In this document: piece by piece, positions 43,050 to 52,226 of the stretch | How the letters are laid out: each line of letters starts with the position of its first letter | Numbering within the stretch: the first letter of the stretch is position 1 | Origin: JBAZUK01 sp041661445 | Lineage (GTDB): Bacteria; Chlamydiota; Chlamydiia; Chlamydiales; SM23-39 | Direction: 5' to 3' | Length of the DNA stretch: 64,000 nucleotides | Assembly: GCA_041661445.1 (NCBI GenBank) | Contig: JBAZUK010000002.1 | Coordinates: 62,001-126,000 of the forward strand | Notes under the pieces: model-generated | The model's database searches: none | The model's input: only the letters and a program-made list of their open reading frames with translations | What the model was told of the DNA's origin: nothing | Made by a program: the position numbers and the translations under genes

Positions 43050-43667
43050 TTATTTTAAGAGCTTTTGTATGTAATTCATCGCATTTTGAAATACTTCTTC
43101 TTGAGACAATGTCGCATCTATTATTTTAATTCTCTCAGGAAATTTATCTGCTAAAATCAAAAATCCTTCTCTAATTTTTTGATGAAAAAGAATCTTTTCA
43201 GATTCAATTCTATCGTAATTACCTTTCACTCTTGAAAGACCTATTTTAGGATCTATATCTAAAAAAATCGTTAAATCGGGAATCGCATCTTCTATTATGT
43301 AAAAAGAAAATTGGATTACTTCCTCCATACCAAGTCCTCTAGCAAATCCTTGATATGCGATCGATGAATCATTATACCTATCGGATAATACAATCTTACC
43401 TTCTTTTAAGGAAGGTAAGATGATTTCTTGAATATGCTGAGCCCTTGAGGCAAGGAAAAGACAAAGTTCTGCTTTAGCGGCAATTTTTTCTTTTCTTTTT
43501 CTCAATACGAGTTCTCTAATTTCTTCACCTAAGACAGTGCCGCCAGGTTCCCTCGTAAAAATAAAATTACGATTCTTTGATTCTAAATATTTTCTTATGT
43601 TCTCAAGGAGAGTTGTCTTTCCAGACCCTTCTCCTCCTTCGAAAGTTATAAAAAAACCCTTTTTCAA
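43050..43667 (-). CDS. tmk: thymidylate kinase
   Basis: It phosphorylates dTMP to dTDP. The 205 residues show the P-loop FEGGEGSGKTTL, the REPGGT motif, and the DRYNDSSIAYQG substrate-binding segment followed by LID-region residues and FLDIDPKIGLSR. It overlaps gyrA by 4 nt (ATGA-type). An internal perfect 10-bp inverted repeat (43394-43420) lies in the coding sequence. Confidence 0.95.
   Translation of the reverse strand: MKKGFFITFEGGEGSGKTTLLENIRKYLESKNRNFIFTREPGGTVLGEEIRELVLRKRKEKIAAKAELCLFLASRAQHIQEIILPSLKEGKIVLSDRYNDSSIAYQGFARGLGMEEVIQFSFYIIEDAIPDLTIFLDIDPKIGLSRVKGNYDRIESEKILFHQKIREGFLILADKFPERIKIIDATLSQEEVFQNAMNYIQKLLK
43394..43420 (-). repeat. perfect 10-bp inverted repeat within tmk
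   Basis: TCTTACCTTC (43394-43403), 7-nt loop, GAAGGTAAGA (43411-43420), inside the coding region for a PSLKEGKIV segment. Confidence 0.8.
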
Positions 43668-46120
43668 ACTATTAGCTCTTCTTTTACAAATTCAATTTTT
43701 TGTATTGCTATTAATTTATCATCTGCTCTCAATGATACCAATGTAACGCCCTGGGTCGATCTGCCCATTACTCTACAATCCTTCATTGAAATTCTAAGAG
43801 ATTGGCCGGAAGATGACATTAAAAATACTCCATCTTCATCTTGTACTGAAAGAGCGCCGACAACAAGCCCATTTCTCTTGCTTGTCAAAATTGATCTCAC
43901 TCCAACACCACCTCTGTTTGTCTGTCTGAAAGTATCAACCTGAGATCGTTTGCCAAATCCGTTTTCGCAAACAACCAAGATTGATTCCTGTTCATTCTTA
44001 ACAACAACAGCAGAAACAACATAATCATTAGGGTCTCTTAAAGTAACACCTTTAACACCACGTGCAACCCTGCCGATAGCTCTAACTAAACCTTCATCAA
44101 ATCTTACTGCCATACCATTTCTAGTAAACAGCATTATTTGATTTCCAGGATATACAATATGTGCAGAAATCAACGCATCTGTTTCATCAATATTGATTGC
44201 ATTGACTCCTTTTTTTCTAATATTGCTATATTCAGTTAGCTCGGTTTTTTTAACAACTCCTTTTAATGTAGTAAGCATGATATATGCCTGCTCTTCAAAA
44301 GATTTAACTCTTAAAATAGCTGCGATCTTTTCGTCTTTTTGCAAAGAATCCACAAAGTTAACTAAAGGACGTCCTTTTGTTCTTCGGCCGGCTTCTGGTA
44401 TTTGCCAAACCTTTAACCAGTAGCATCTTCCTAAACTTGTAAATATCATTAGATAGTCATGAGTAGAGGCAACGTAAATATTTTTTATAATATCAGTTTC
44501 CTTCTTCATCTCAAATCCCATGACGCCTAGACCGCCTCTTCTTTGTTCTCTAAAAGAGCTTACAGGCATTCTCTTGATATAATCATCATCTGAAATGGTG
44601 ATAACAACCTGTTCATCTGCTATAAGGTCTTCCATATTGAACTCACCTTCAGCAGCGATTATTTTAGTTCTTCTCTCACCTTTATGATTCTTTTTAATAT
44701 CAAGCAGTTCATCTCTTATGATATCCTTTACCATCTGTTCTGAAGCTAATATCGCCTTAAATAAAGCAATACTTTCTAAAAGCTCTTGATATTCCCTATC
44801 GATTTTATCTTTTTCCATTGAGGTCAATTGATAAAGTCGTAATTCGAGAACTGCATTCGCCTGTCTTTCGCTGAAAGCGAACCGTGACATCAATTCAGTT
44901 TTGGCAGCATCTTTATTTGAACAAGATCTAATAATTTTAACAACTTCATCCAAATTATCCAATGCTTTCAGATAACCCTGTAAAATATGAGCTCTGGCTT
45001 CAGCTTTATTAAGCTCAAAACGAGTTCTTCTTCTTATGACTTCGATTCGGTGCTCTATCCATGAAGCTATCATCATTTTAACATTCATGGTCTTGGGCAG
45101 ACCTTTATCTAAGGCAAGCATGTTGCAGCCGAATGTTACCTGCAAATCGCTAAACTTATAAAGCTGGTTAATAACTACATCAGGAATTTCATTACGTTTT
45201 AATTCAAGGATTAACCTTAAACCATCTTTGTCCGAATCATCTCTAATATCTGAAATACCAGTAATGATCTTGTTATTTAATAATTCGGCGATTTGTTCTA
45301 TAAGTCTTGATTTATTCACGCCATAAGGAATTTCTGTAATTGCAATATATTGCTTTCCGCTTGGGTGATCTTCTAAATTGAGCACACCTCTTAGCAAAAG
45401 CTTGCCTCTTCCTGTATGATATGCTTCATTGATTCCTCTATAACCGCAAATTACGCCGCCTGTAGGGAAATCCGGGGCCGGCATAACTTTCATGATATTC
45501 TCAATAGAAATACTTTCATCTTTCAAAACAAGCAAAGTCGCTTCTATCAGCTCATTTAAATTATGTGGAGGAATATTTGTCGCCATACCGACAGCAATTC
45601 CTGAAGATCCGTTGCATAAAAGATTTGGAAACTTTGCAGGAAAAACAGTTGGTTCTGTTTTGGTTTCATCATAATTAGGTATAGAATCAACAGTATCTTT
45701 ATCTAAATCTTCCATCAATTCCATTGCTGAAGAAGTAAGTCTAGCCTCAGTATAACGCATAGCAGCTGGAGGATCTCCGTCAATTGACCCAAAGTTTCCC
45801 TGGCCATCAACTAATGGATATCGCATATTCCAGTCTTGCGCCATTCTAACTAATGTAGGATAGATCACAGTTTCGCCATGAGGATGGTAATCTCCTGATG
45901 TATCGCCAGATATTTTTGCGCATTTTCTGTGCTTTCCGCCTGGAGATAAGTTAAGTTGTCTCATTGCATATAAAATTCTTCTTTGGGAAGGTTTTAAACC
46001 ATCTCTTACATCAGGCAGAGCTCTTGATATGATCACTGACATTGAATATCGAAGATAACTTTCCCTCATCTCCTCTTCAACATTTCTCGGAAGTATATGT
46101 TCATTTTCCGTATAGCTCAT
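43664..46120 (-). CDS. gyrA: DNA gyrase subunit A
   Basis: The cleavage-religation subunit of gyrase. The 818 residues contain the catalytic Tyr in AAMRYTEARLT, and a C-terminal beta-pinwheel with the GyrA box QRRGGLG that distinguishes it from ParC. In the quinolone-determining region the sequence is HPHGETVIYPTLVRM, where E. coli has HPHGDSAVYDTIVRM. Positions equivalent to S83, A84 and D87 are thus T, V and P. It lies 29 nt after gyrB and overlaps tmk. Confidence 0.95.
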   Translation of the reverse strand: MSYTENEHILPRNVEEEMRESYLRYSMSVIISRALPDVRDGLKPSQRRILYAMRQLNLSPGGKHRKCAKISGDTSGDYHPHGETVIYPTLVRMAQDWNMRYPLVDGQGNFGSIDGDPPAAMRYTEARLTSSAMELMEDLDKDTVDSIPNYDETKTEPTVFPAKFPNLLCNGSSGIAVGMATNIPPHNLNELIEATLLVLKDESISIENIMKVMPAPDFPTGGVICGYRGINEAYHTGRGKLLLRGVLNLEDHPSGKQYIAITEIPYGVNKSRLIEQIAELLNNKIITGISDIRDDSDKDGLRLILELKRNEIPDVVINQLYKFSDLQVTFGCNMLALDKGLPKTMNVKMMIASWIEHRIEVIRRRTRFELNKAEARAHILQGYLKALDNLDEVVKIIRSCSNKDAAKTELMSRFAFSERQANAVLELRLYQLTSMEKDKIDREYQELLESIALFKAILASEQMVKDIIRDELLDIKKNHKGERRTKIIAAEGEFNMEDLIADEQVVITISDDDYIKRMPVSSFREQRRGGLGVMGFEMKKETDIIKNIYVASTHDYLMIFTSLGRCYWLKVWQIPEAGRRTKGRPLVNFVDSLQKDEKIAAILRVKSFEEQAYIMLTTLKGVVKKTELTEYSNIRKKGVNAINIDETDALISAHIVYPGNQIMLFTRNGMAVRFDEGLVRAIGRVARGVKGVTLRDPNDYVVSAVVVKNEQESILVVCENGFGKRSQVDTFRQTNRGGVGVRSILTSKRNGLVVGALSVQDEDGVFLMSSSGQSLRISMKDCRVMGRSTQGVTLVSLRADDKLIAIQKIEFVKEELIV

Positions 46121-46149
46121 ATTTTTTTTACCTCGATTTTTTTAATATT

Positions 46150-48633
46150 TTAGACATCCAGATTCTTTACAGAAAGAGCATGCTGTTCAATAAACAAGCG
46201 TCTTGGCTCAACTTCTTCTCCCATCAACATAGAGAACATATGATCAGCTGCGATTGCATCGGGAATCGTTACTTTAATCAAAGTTCTTTTTGTAGGATCC
46301 ATTGTTGTTTCCCAAAGCTGATCTGCATTCATCTCGCCTAGACCTTTATATCTTTGAATTTCAATTCCTTTTTTTCCATTATCTCTTAAAAATTTAATTA
46401 AATCTCTAAGTGAAGAAACCGAAGTGATTTTATCACCTTCTTCAATGATATCAAATAAATTTACATCTGAGTGAATATAACTATTAAAATCCAATCCATA
46501 TTTATTTAATTCGCTTTGTAATTCATTAAAAGCTTTTTGATCAAAAAGCTCCATAAATGGAAGGCTTTTTGGTCTAAAAATCCTCATCTCTTCAGTTACT
46601 TCTTCCTGCGGCATAGCTTTGATTCTTTCTTCATGCTGAATAAGTTGAAGTTTTTCATTTTCTTTTTTCTCTTCAACCAATTCCTCTTCAGAATAAACAA
46701 ACTTTCCTTCCGTACCTATTATCATTTGATATTTTGGGTAAAGATTATTTGAGTTTTTTGAAGAAATAAACGATCTGAAAGGAATTCCTTTTCTCTCCAA
46801 AGTGGAGATAAGTGTTTCAACTGATACAATTAAGGATACTAATGCCTTTGCTTCTGTTTGATCAAATGAATTGCTTTGATTTGCTTTTCTAATTAAAAGA
46901 TCTGAAACACCAAGCTCTAAAAGATATTCATCCATCTCTTTTTCAGAATGTATATAATTAATGACTTTTTTTCTTTTTGCCCTATAAAGGGGGGGTCTTG
47001 CTATATATACAAAATTGTGTTCTATCAGATCCGGCATGTGTCTATAAAAAAACGTTAAAAGCAACGTTCTGATGTGTGATCCGTCAACATCAGCATCCGT
47101 CATTATTATTACTTTGTGATATCTTAATTTTTTTACATCAAAATTATCTTTGCCGATTCCGCAGCCCAGTGCCGATATCATTGTTCCGACTTCAACGTTT
47201 TGTAATATTTTTTGAAGCCTAGCTTTTTCAACGTTTAAAATTTTACCTCTAATCGGCAAAATAGCCTGAAACCTTCTATCTCTTCCCATTTTAGCAGACC
47301 CGCCGGCTGAATCTCCTTCTACTATATATATTTCACAAACTTCAGGATTTGTTTCTTGGCAATCTGTAAGTTTTCCAGGAAGTCTTGCTGAATCTAAAGC
47401 AGATTTTCTGATAGTTAATTCTCTAGCTTTTCTTGCAGCCTCTCTTGCTTGAGCAGCAACAATTACTTTTTCTACAATCGTTTTAGCAATTGCAGGATTT
47501 TCATCAATAAATGTTGTTAATTCTTCACCTGTGATCTGCTGAACAATAGACCCAACATCTGAATTTCCAAGCTTTTGCTTTGTCTGTCCTTCGAATTGAG
47601 GGTTAGGAACTTTTACAGATATGACTGCAGTAATACCTTCTCTCATGTCCTCGCCGCTAATTGTAATTTTATCAGCTTTTGGAATTTGGGCCTTTTTAAT
47701 AAAAGTATTTAAAACTCTAGTTAATGCCGTTGAGAATCCTGTTAAGTGGGTTCCGCCATGCTTTGTAGAAATATTATTTACAAAAGTCAGCATCGTTTCA
47801 GTAAATGTATCATTCCATTGCATTGCAATTTCAACAATAACAGTTCCGTCATGAACTTCTTTTTCCGCCTTAAAATATATCGGATTAGGAAAAAGAGGAC
47901 CTTTTCCTGTATTCAGATAGGAAACAAATGATGAAATTCCACCTTCATAATTAAAATGAACATCTTCTTTATTTTCATCTCTTTCATCAATGAAATTTAT
48001 TGTGATTCCTTTGTTCAAGAAAGCAAGTTCTCTAAATCTTTGAAGCAAGGTATCATAATCAAATTCAGTTACCGAAAAAATCGTACTATCGGGCCAGAAA
48101 ATAATATTGGTTCCTCTTTTAACGGATGGACCAACTTTTGCAATATCTTTTACAACTTTTCCCTTTTCAAAGGTCATTTCATGGGCGCTTCCGTTTTTAT
48201 AAACTTGCGCAATCAATTTTGAAGAAAGCGCGTTCACACAAGAAACACCGACGCCGTGCAGTCCACCGGACACTTTATATGATCCCTTATCAAACTTTCC
48301 CCCGGCATGTAGAATGGTCATTACGACTTCAAGAGCTGACACATCTCTTTTTTTCTTATTTGATTCAGCTTCATGCCTTTCAAATGGTATTCCTCTACCA
48401 TTATCTTCAACGCTAACAGACCCATCCTTATATAAAGTGATAGTAATTTCAGAGCAAAAACCTGCCATAGCTTCATCGATGGAGTTATCTACAACTTCAT
48501 AAACTAGTTGATGCAGCCCTGATTTGGAGGTATCACCTATGTACATTCCAGGTCTTTCTCTAACAGCTTGCAAACCTTCCAATACTGTTATCGAACTGGC
48601 AGTGTATTTTTCTTCTTCAGTCATTATAGTCAT
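46150..48633 (-). CDS. gyrB: DNA gyrase subunit B
   Basis: The ATPase subunit of gyrase, 827 residues. It has the GHKL ATPase domain (VYEVVDNSIDEAMAGF, EDNGRGIPFERH, GGLHGVGVSCVNALS), the TOPRIM domain (IVEGDSAGGSAKMGRDRRFQ, MTDADVDGSHIRTLLL) and a C-terminal RYKGLGEMNADQLWETTMDP. Two ATGs nine bases apart are possible starts; GAAGG sits very close to the first and about 10 nt from the second, so the product may begin MTEEEKY. It follows the DciA-like gene by 29 nt. Confidence 0.95.
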   Translation of the reverse strand: MTIMTEEEKYTASSITVLEGLQAVRERPGMYIGDTSKSGLHQLVYEVVDNSIDEAMAGFCSEITITLYKDGSVSVEDNGRGIPFERHEAESNKKKRDVSALEVVMTILHAGGKFDKGSYKVSGGLHGVGVSCVNALSSKLIAQVYKNGSAHEMTFEKGKVVKDIAKVGPSVKRGTNIIFWPDSTIFSVTEFDYDTLLQRFRELAFLNKGITINFIDERDENKEDVHFNYEGGISSFVSYLNTGKGPLFPNPIYFKAEKEVHDGTVIVEIAMQWNDTFTETMLTFVNNISTKHGGTHLTGFSTALTRVLNTFIKKAQIPKADKITISGEDMREGITAVISVKVPNPQFEGQTKQKLGNSDVGSIVQQITGEELTTFIDENPAIAKTIVEKVIVAAQAREAARKARELTIRKSALDSARLPGKLTDCQETNPEVCEIYIVEGDSAGGSAKMGRDRRFQAILPIRGKILNVEKARLQKILQNVEVGTMISALGCGIGKDNFDVKKLRYHKVIIMTDADVDGSHIRTLLLTFFYRHMPDLIEHNFVYIARPPLYRAKRKKVINYIHSEKEMDEYLLELGVSDLLIRKANQSNSFDQTEAKALVSLIVSVETLISTLERKGIPFRSFISSKNSNNLYPKYQMIIGTEGKFVYSEEELVEEKKENEKLQLIQHEERIKAMPQEEVTEEMRIFRPKSLPFMELFDQKAFNELQSELNKYGLDFNSYIHSDVNLFDIIEEGDKITSVSSLRDLIKFLRDNGKKGIEIQRYKGLGEMNADQLWETTMDPTKRTLIKVTIPDAIAADHMFSMLMGEEVEPRRLFIEQHALSVKNLDV

Positions 48634-48662
48634 GCCTTCTCACATTTTTTAAATTTTAAAAA

Positions 48663-48986
48663 TTACCCTATTTTAAAAATAATGTTTTTTATGATTTCTT
48701 TAGAAAACTTTTTTTGCATTAAATTTAAAAGTCTTGTTTTTTCTTCAGTTTTTAAAATACTATATAAAGTCGAACTTTTTACTAAAACAAATAAAGTGTT
48801 GTTTTCAAAAGATAACACTTCAGTCATTTTAGATAATTTCTGACCGATAATTTCTGGCCAATAATTAATTATCAATTTAGGGTTTTCCAAGTATTTTTTT
48901 TCAATATTCCTAAAAACTTTTGGCAACACATCTTTTGCATGTTTATTAGTTGTTATAATAGAGTTTCTTTTGTAGTTTTTTTCCAT
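48663..48986 (-). CDS. DUF721/DciA-like protein (replicative helicase loader candidate)
   Basis: A 107-residue protein of the DUF721 family, members of which (DciA) load or stimulate the DnaB helicase in bacteria without DnaC. The segment NYWPEIIGQKLSKMTEVLSFENNTLFVLVKSSTLYSIL matches the family's WPxIVGxxLAxxTxP...L.V.V.SSxW.xEL consensus (given here only in part). It precedes gyrB in the same operon and, with dnaA, gyrase and clamp-loader genes in this window, fits a replication role. Confidence 0.8.
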   Translation of the reverse strand: MEKNYKRNSIITTNKHAKDVLPKVFRNIEKKYLENPKLIINYWPEIIGQKLSKMTEVLSFENNTLFVLVKSSTLYSILKTEEKTRLLNLMQKKFSKEIIKNIIFKIG

Positions 48987-49014
48987 AGTCTTATAGGAAT
49001 TAATTGCTTATCTC

Positions 49015-49043
49015 ATTTTATCAAATCCACTTCAACATAGCAA
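49015..49043 (-). promoter_or_regulatory. predicted promoter of the dciA-gyrB-gyrA-tmk-holB operon
   Basis: On the minus strand, TTGCTA (49043-49038), 17-bp spacer, TAAAAT (49020-49015). A start near 49008 gives a leader of about 22 nt. Confidence 0.5.
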
Positions 49044-49048
49044 GAAAA

Positions 49049-50509
49049 TTAACAGAAAAACAAAAGAGACAGACCGTATGAAATAACAAAATATATAGTC
49101 ATAGAAAGCACATCGTTGAATGCAGTAACAATAGGTCCGGATGCAATCGCTGGATCAATTCCAATTTTATCAAAAAAGACTGGTGAAAAAACTCCTAACA
49201 TTGTTCCTGTAAAACAGGCTCCAATCAAACCTGCTCCAATTAAAACCGCAAGCAGAAGCGGATTGCCACTAAGAGAAAATTGAGTAAAATAATCAATGAA
49301 ATAAACAATTATCCCGCAACTTATACCAAAAATGACACCGGTAGAGAGTCCCGTTAGCAATTCTCTTTTGATTGTCTCTTTCCTTGTGTTTTTTGATATT
49401 AAACCAAAAGCAATGCTTCTAACCAAAACTGTCGAACATTGCACACCAACATTTCCAGACATTCCTGTAATTAAAGGAACAAAAAACAGAACAAATGTCA
49501 AAAGAACGCCTTCTTTTCTCTGAAAGGATGAGATTATGACGACATTTAAAAGACCTGCAATCAAGGTAACCAAAAGCCAAGGAGATCTGGCAAAAAATCT
49601 TTGCATGATCGGATCCTTAACGGAGACATTTTCAGCCGTTCCTGAGATTTTGGCAAAAGTTTCATCAGCGACATCCTCGATCGCTTCTAAAACATCTTCC
49701 TGGGAAATAATCCCAATCATTCTCTGATTGTCATCTATAACAGGCAAAAATGCTAACTTGTATCTTTCAAAAATATCTATTATTTCCTTTCGGGAAGTAT
49801 CAACTTTCACAGTGTGCAGGACCGGTCTCATTACTTGTATTAATAATGCAGATGGAGAATTTACAATAATATTTCTAACTGGGACATATCCTTGCAACTC
49901 ATCATTCTTATTTAATATAAAAACACCTTTTGCAATATCAATTCTTGGATGCTCCTGAATGTATTCTGCAGCTTCTTTTAAAGACTTGTCCATATCAAAA
50001 GCTAAAAATTCGGCAGTCATTAATCTTCCGGCTGAATTTCTTTCATGTTTTTTTTGTTCCTGAATTTCTTTTGCTTTTTTAGGATTGATGAGCTCCATAA
50101 CCCTTTTAAATCTTCTCTCGGACATATCATCCAAAATAGAAACAGCTTCATCTGTCGGCATTTTATCAAACAATTTTTTTGTTTCCTGTTCATTCATGAA
50201 TCTAAAAATTATGAGTCTAGTGTCTGAAGTTGTATTGATAATGAATTTTATCTTTGAATCGCGATTAGGCAAATTATCATATAAAATTGATCTTGCATGA
50301 GCCGGCAAATGGCATGCAGCGTATGCTAAATCAATAGGAGAATGCTCGATTGCAATTTTAACTATTTCATTGACCATCACCTGAGAAGTCGTTTTATGGA
50401 AAGCTTTTTCAAATTTTTCTTTTAATAGATCATCTATTTTAGTTGTCTTACTTTCCAATAAATTATTATTATCTACTAGTAAAAACTCTTGATTTTTGAC
50501 ACTTTCCAA
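49049..50509 (-). CDS. mgtE: magnesium transporter MgtE
   Basis: A Mg2+ channel of the MgtE family. It has an N-terminal helical sensor domain (FRFMNEQETKKLFDKMPTDE-type repeats), two CBS domains (about residues 160-285) and five C-terminal membrane helices with PLITGMSGNVGVQCSTVLVRS. I place the start at the TTG at 50509: a perfect AAGGAGG lies 5 nt upstream (50521-50515). A GTG at 50524 would put that site inside the gene. About 486 residues, typical length. Confidence 0.92.
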   Translation of the reverse strand: MESVKNQEFLLVDNNNLLESKTTKIDDLLKEKFEKAFHKTTSQVMVNEIVKIAIEHSPIDLAYAACHLPAHARSILYDNLPNRDSKIKFIINTTSDTRLIIFRFMNEQETKKLFDKMPTDEAVSILDDMSERRFKRVMELINPKKAKEIQEQKKHERNSAGRLMTAEFLAFDMDKSLKEAAEYIQEHPRIDIAKGVFILNKNDELQGYVPVRNIIVNSPSALLIQVMRPVLHTVKVDTSRKEIIDIFERYKLAFLPVIDDNQRMIGIISQEDVLEAIEDVADETFAKISGTAENVSVKDPIMQRFFARSPWLLVTLIAGLLNVVIISSFQRKEGVLLTFVLFFVPLITGMSGNVGVQCSTVLVRSIAFGLISKNTRKETIKRELLTGLSTGVIFGISCGIIVYFIDYFTQFSLSGNPLLLAVLIGAGLIGACFTGTMLGVFSPVFFDKIGIDPAIASGPIVTAFNDVLSMTIYFVISYGLSLLFFC

Positions 50510-50514
50510 GGGAG

Positions 50515-50521
50515 CCTCCTT
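50515..50521 (-). promoter_or_regulatory. ribosome-binding site deciding the mgtE start
   Basis: AAGGAGG on the minus strand, 5 nt before the TTG at 50509. It is the best Shine-Dalgarno match I noticed in the window. Confidence 0.75.
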
Positions 50522-50542
50522 CACCAGGATTCCGAATACAAA

Positions 50543-50571
50543 ATTATAGCTTTTATAGATTTAAGAAACAA
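50543..50571 (-). promoter_or_regulatory. predicted mgtE promoter
   Basis: On the minus strand, TTGTTT (50571-50566), 17-bp spacer, consensus TATAAT (50548-50543). A start near 50536 leaves about 27 nt before the TTG start. Confidence 0.5.
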
Positions 50572-50835
50572 GCTTTTAAAACATAAAAGCGATTAAACTG
50601 TTTTAAGTTTTAAAACCATAAATTATTCAAAAAATTATAAGATTTTTTGTTTTTTTAACGATTGAAGATATTTTTTGTTTTTAATTATAAGGAATTATAA
50701 TTATTAGAATTTAAAAAATTATTTAAAATTTATCTTTACCTTCCATCTAAAAATTTAATTTTACTTAAAACAAAGGTCAGAACCATAATTTCCTAATACA
50801 TAAGACTCATTGTTCACAGGAACTGTCTCCAAACT
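50572..50835. other. AT-rich gap between mgtE and proC
   Basis: Together with the mgtE leader this makes a spacer of just over 300 nt. It contains several direct and inverted TTTTAAAA-type stretches but no gene or clear hairpin that I can support. Confidence 0.4.
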
Positions 50836-51639
50836 TTAAATTTCTCCCAACTCCTTATTGCGAGAAATGGCAGCTTTTACAGCATTATGAATAATTTCAA
50901 AAAAACTACTCTTGTCAAAAACCTTAATTGCTTCAAAAGTTGATCCCTTAGGACTTGTTACCATTTTACGCAGAGATGACACATCTTGAATAGAATTTTT
51001 CAATAATTGCATGGCTCCGTCAAACGTACCTATTACCATATCGCAAGCAACTTTCTTATCTAAACCTTCCTTAACAGCCGCATCGATCATTGATTCTATA
51101 AAATAAAAAAAATAGGCCGGACCAGATCCAAAGAGAGCTGAAACAATATCAAAAAAATCTTCTTTGACAATAAAAGTTTTACCCATGGCTGAAAAAAAAC
51201 TTTTAACTAAGCAAATATCTTTTTCATTACATTCTTCTCCAATTGCAAGAGCCGAGACTCCCTGACAAATTTCAATAGGAGTATTTGGCATAACCCTAAT
51301 AATATGCCCCTTGCCTTTTAAGTATTTTTTTAAACTTTTTAATGTTACACCGGCAGCGATACTTACAATCAAGCTATTATTTGTAATATGCTTTTCAAGT
51401 AGGTTCAGCACTTCTGCAATATCTTGAGGCTTAGTAGCAATTATAATCTGCTTGCAATTAGCAATTTCCTGCAATGATTTCGTGAAGTCAATGCCTGTCA
51501 GATCTTTTACTTCTCTTTGACGGATAAGATTTCTAGAATAAGCCAAAAAGTCATTTGAAGTAAAAACTTTGGAAAAAAGAGCTCCCCGAACCATCGCCAG
51601 CCCCATATTGCCAATACCGATTAAACCTATTTTGCGCAT
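50836..51639 (-). CDS. proC: pyrroline-5-carboxylate reductase
   Basis: It makes proline from pyrroline-5-carboxylate with NAD(P)H. The 267 residues have the Rossmann motif GIGNMGLAMVRGAL, IIATKPQDIAEVL, VSIAAGVTLKSLKKYL, IRVMPNTP and the C-terminal signature FGSGPAYFFYFIESMIDAAVKEGL followed by LRKMVTSPKGST. Complete and standard length. It stands alone on the minus strand, diverging from the histone-fold gene. Confidence 0.94.
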   Translation of the reverse strand: MRKIGLIGIGNMGLAMVRGALFSKVFTSNDFLAYSRNLIRQREVKDLTGIDFTKSLQEIANCKQIIIATKPQDIAEVLNLLEKHITNNSLIVSIAAGVTLKSLKKYLKGKGHIIRVMPNTPIEICQGVSALAIGEECNEKDICLVKSFFSAMGKTFIVKEDFFDIVSALFGSGPAYFFYFIESMIDAAVKEGLDKKVACDMVIGTFDGAMQLLKNSIQDVSSLRKMVTSPKGSTFEAIKVFDKSSFFEIIHNAVKAAISRNKELGEI

Positions 51640-51915
51640 GATATTTTGAGATTATTTATTTATCAAAGTTTTTTTATCATATTACAGCATTAAAAAACAA
51701 TCTCCATTCAGAAGATTAGACTTTTTAAACATGAAAAACTCAGGGTTTTATATTTTTTTAAGCTTTTTTTGAAAACAAATTAAAAATTTATGTAAAAGTC
51801 CTTAGAAGATTTTATTATAGACAGATTAATTAGTAAAAAAATATTTTTACTATCAAAAATTTTTCTTCTCTTGTAATATTTTTTTTAAATAACTTTTAAA
51901 ATACAAGGATATTAT

Positions 51916-52107
51916 ATGACAGAAACATATGTAGTAGTTAGTAAAGTAAAAAAAATGATCAGAGAAAAATTTGAATTAAATACTTCTCAGTCAGCTATCG
52001 ACACTTTATCAAGCATTGTTGAAAAAGAGTGCATAAAAGCAGCTCAAAAAGCAAAAGAAGCCAACAGAAAAACAGTTTTAGATAGAGATTTTCCTGAAAC
52101 GATTTAG
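51916..52107 (+). CDS. bacterial histone-fold protein (63 aa)
   Basis: A 63-residue protein: a short N-terminal segment ending VVVSKVKKMIREKF, then NTSQSAIDTLSSIVEKECIK, then AAQKAKEANRKTVLDRDF. This is the compact histone fold (short helix, long central helix ending in a basic loop RKTV, then a DRDF terminus) seen in archaeal histones and, almost word for word, in the single-histone bacterial type exemplified by Bdellovibrio Bd0055 as I recall it. It is monocistronic with an AAGGA ribosome-binding site and its own terminator. It is unrelated to the chlamydial Hc1/Hc2 tail proteins. Expected role: DNA binding in the nucleoid. Confidence 0.88.
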   Translation: MTETYVVVSKVKKMIREKFELNTSQSAIDTLSSIVEKECIKAAQKAKEANRKTVLDRDFPETI

Positions 52108-52126
52108 TAATTAAGATTAAGATGAG

Positions 52127-52156
52127 CAAAGTATTGAGTTTTTTCCCAATACTTTG
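52127..52156 (+). terminator. terminator of the histone-fold gene
   Basis: CAAAGTATTG (52127-52136) and its exact complement CAATACTTTG (52147-52156) around a 10-nt loop, followed shortly by a TTTTTT run. Confidence 0.7.
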
Positions 52157-52226
52157 TTGAAAATCTGTTTTTTACATTTTTTTTTAAACAAATAGCACTA
52201 AAGAAGCACTAGAAAATTTATCGAGA

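Noticed and set aside
50510..50524. GTG start for mgtE
   Set aside because: The near-perfect AAGGAGG lies inside this extension, which points to the TTG just downstream.
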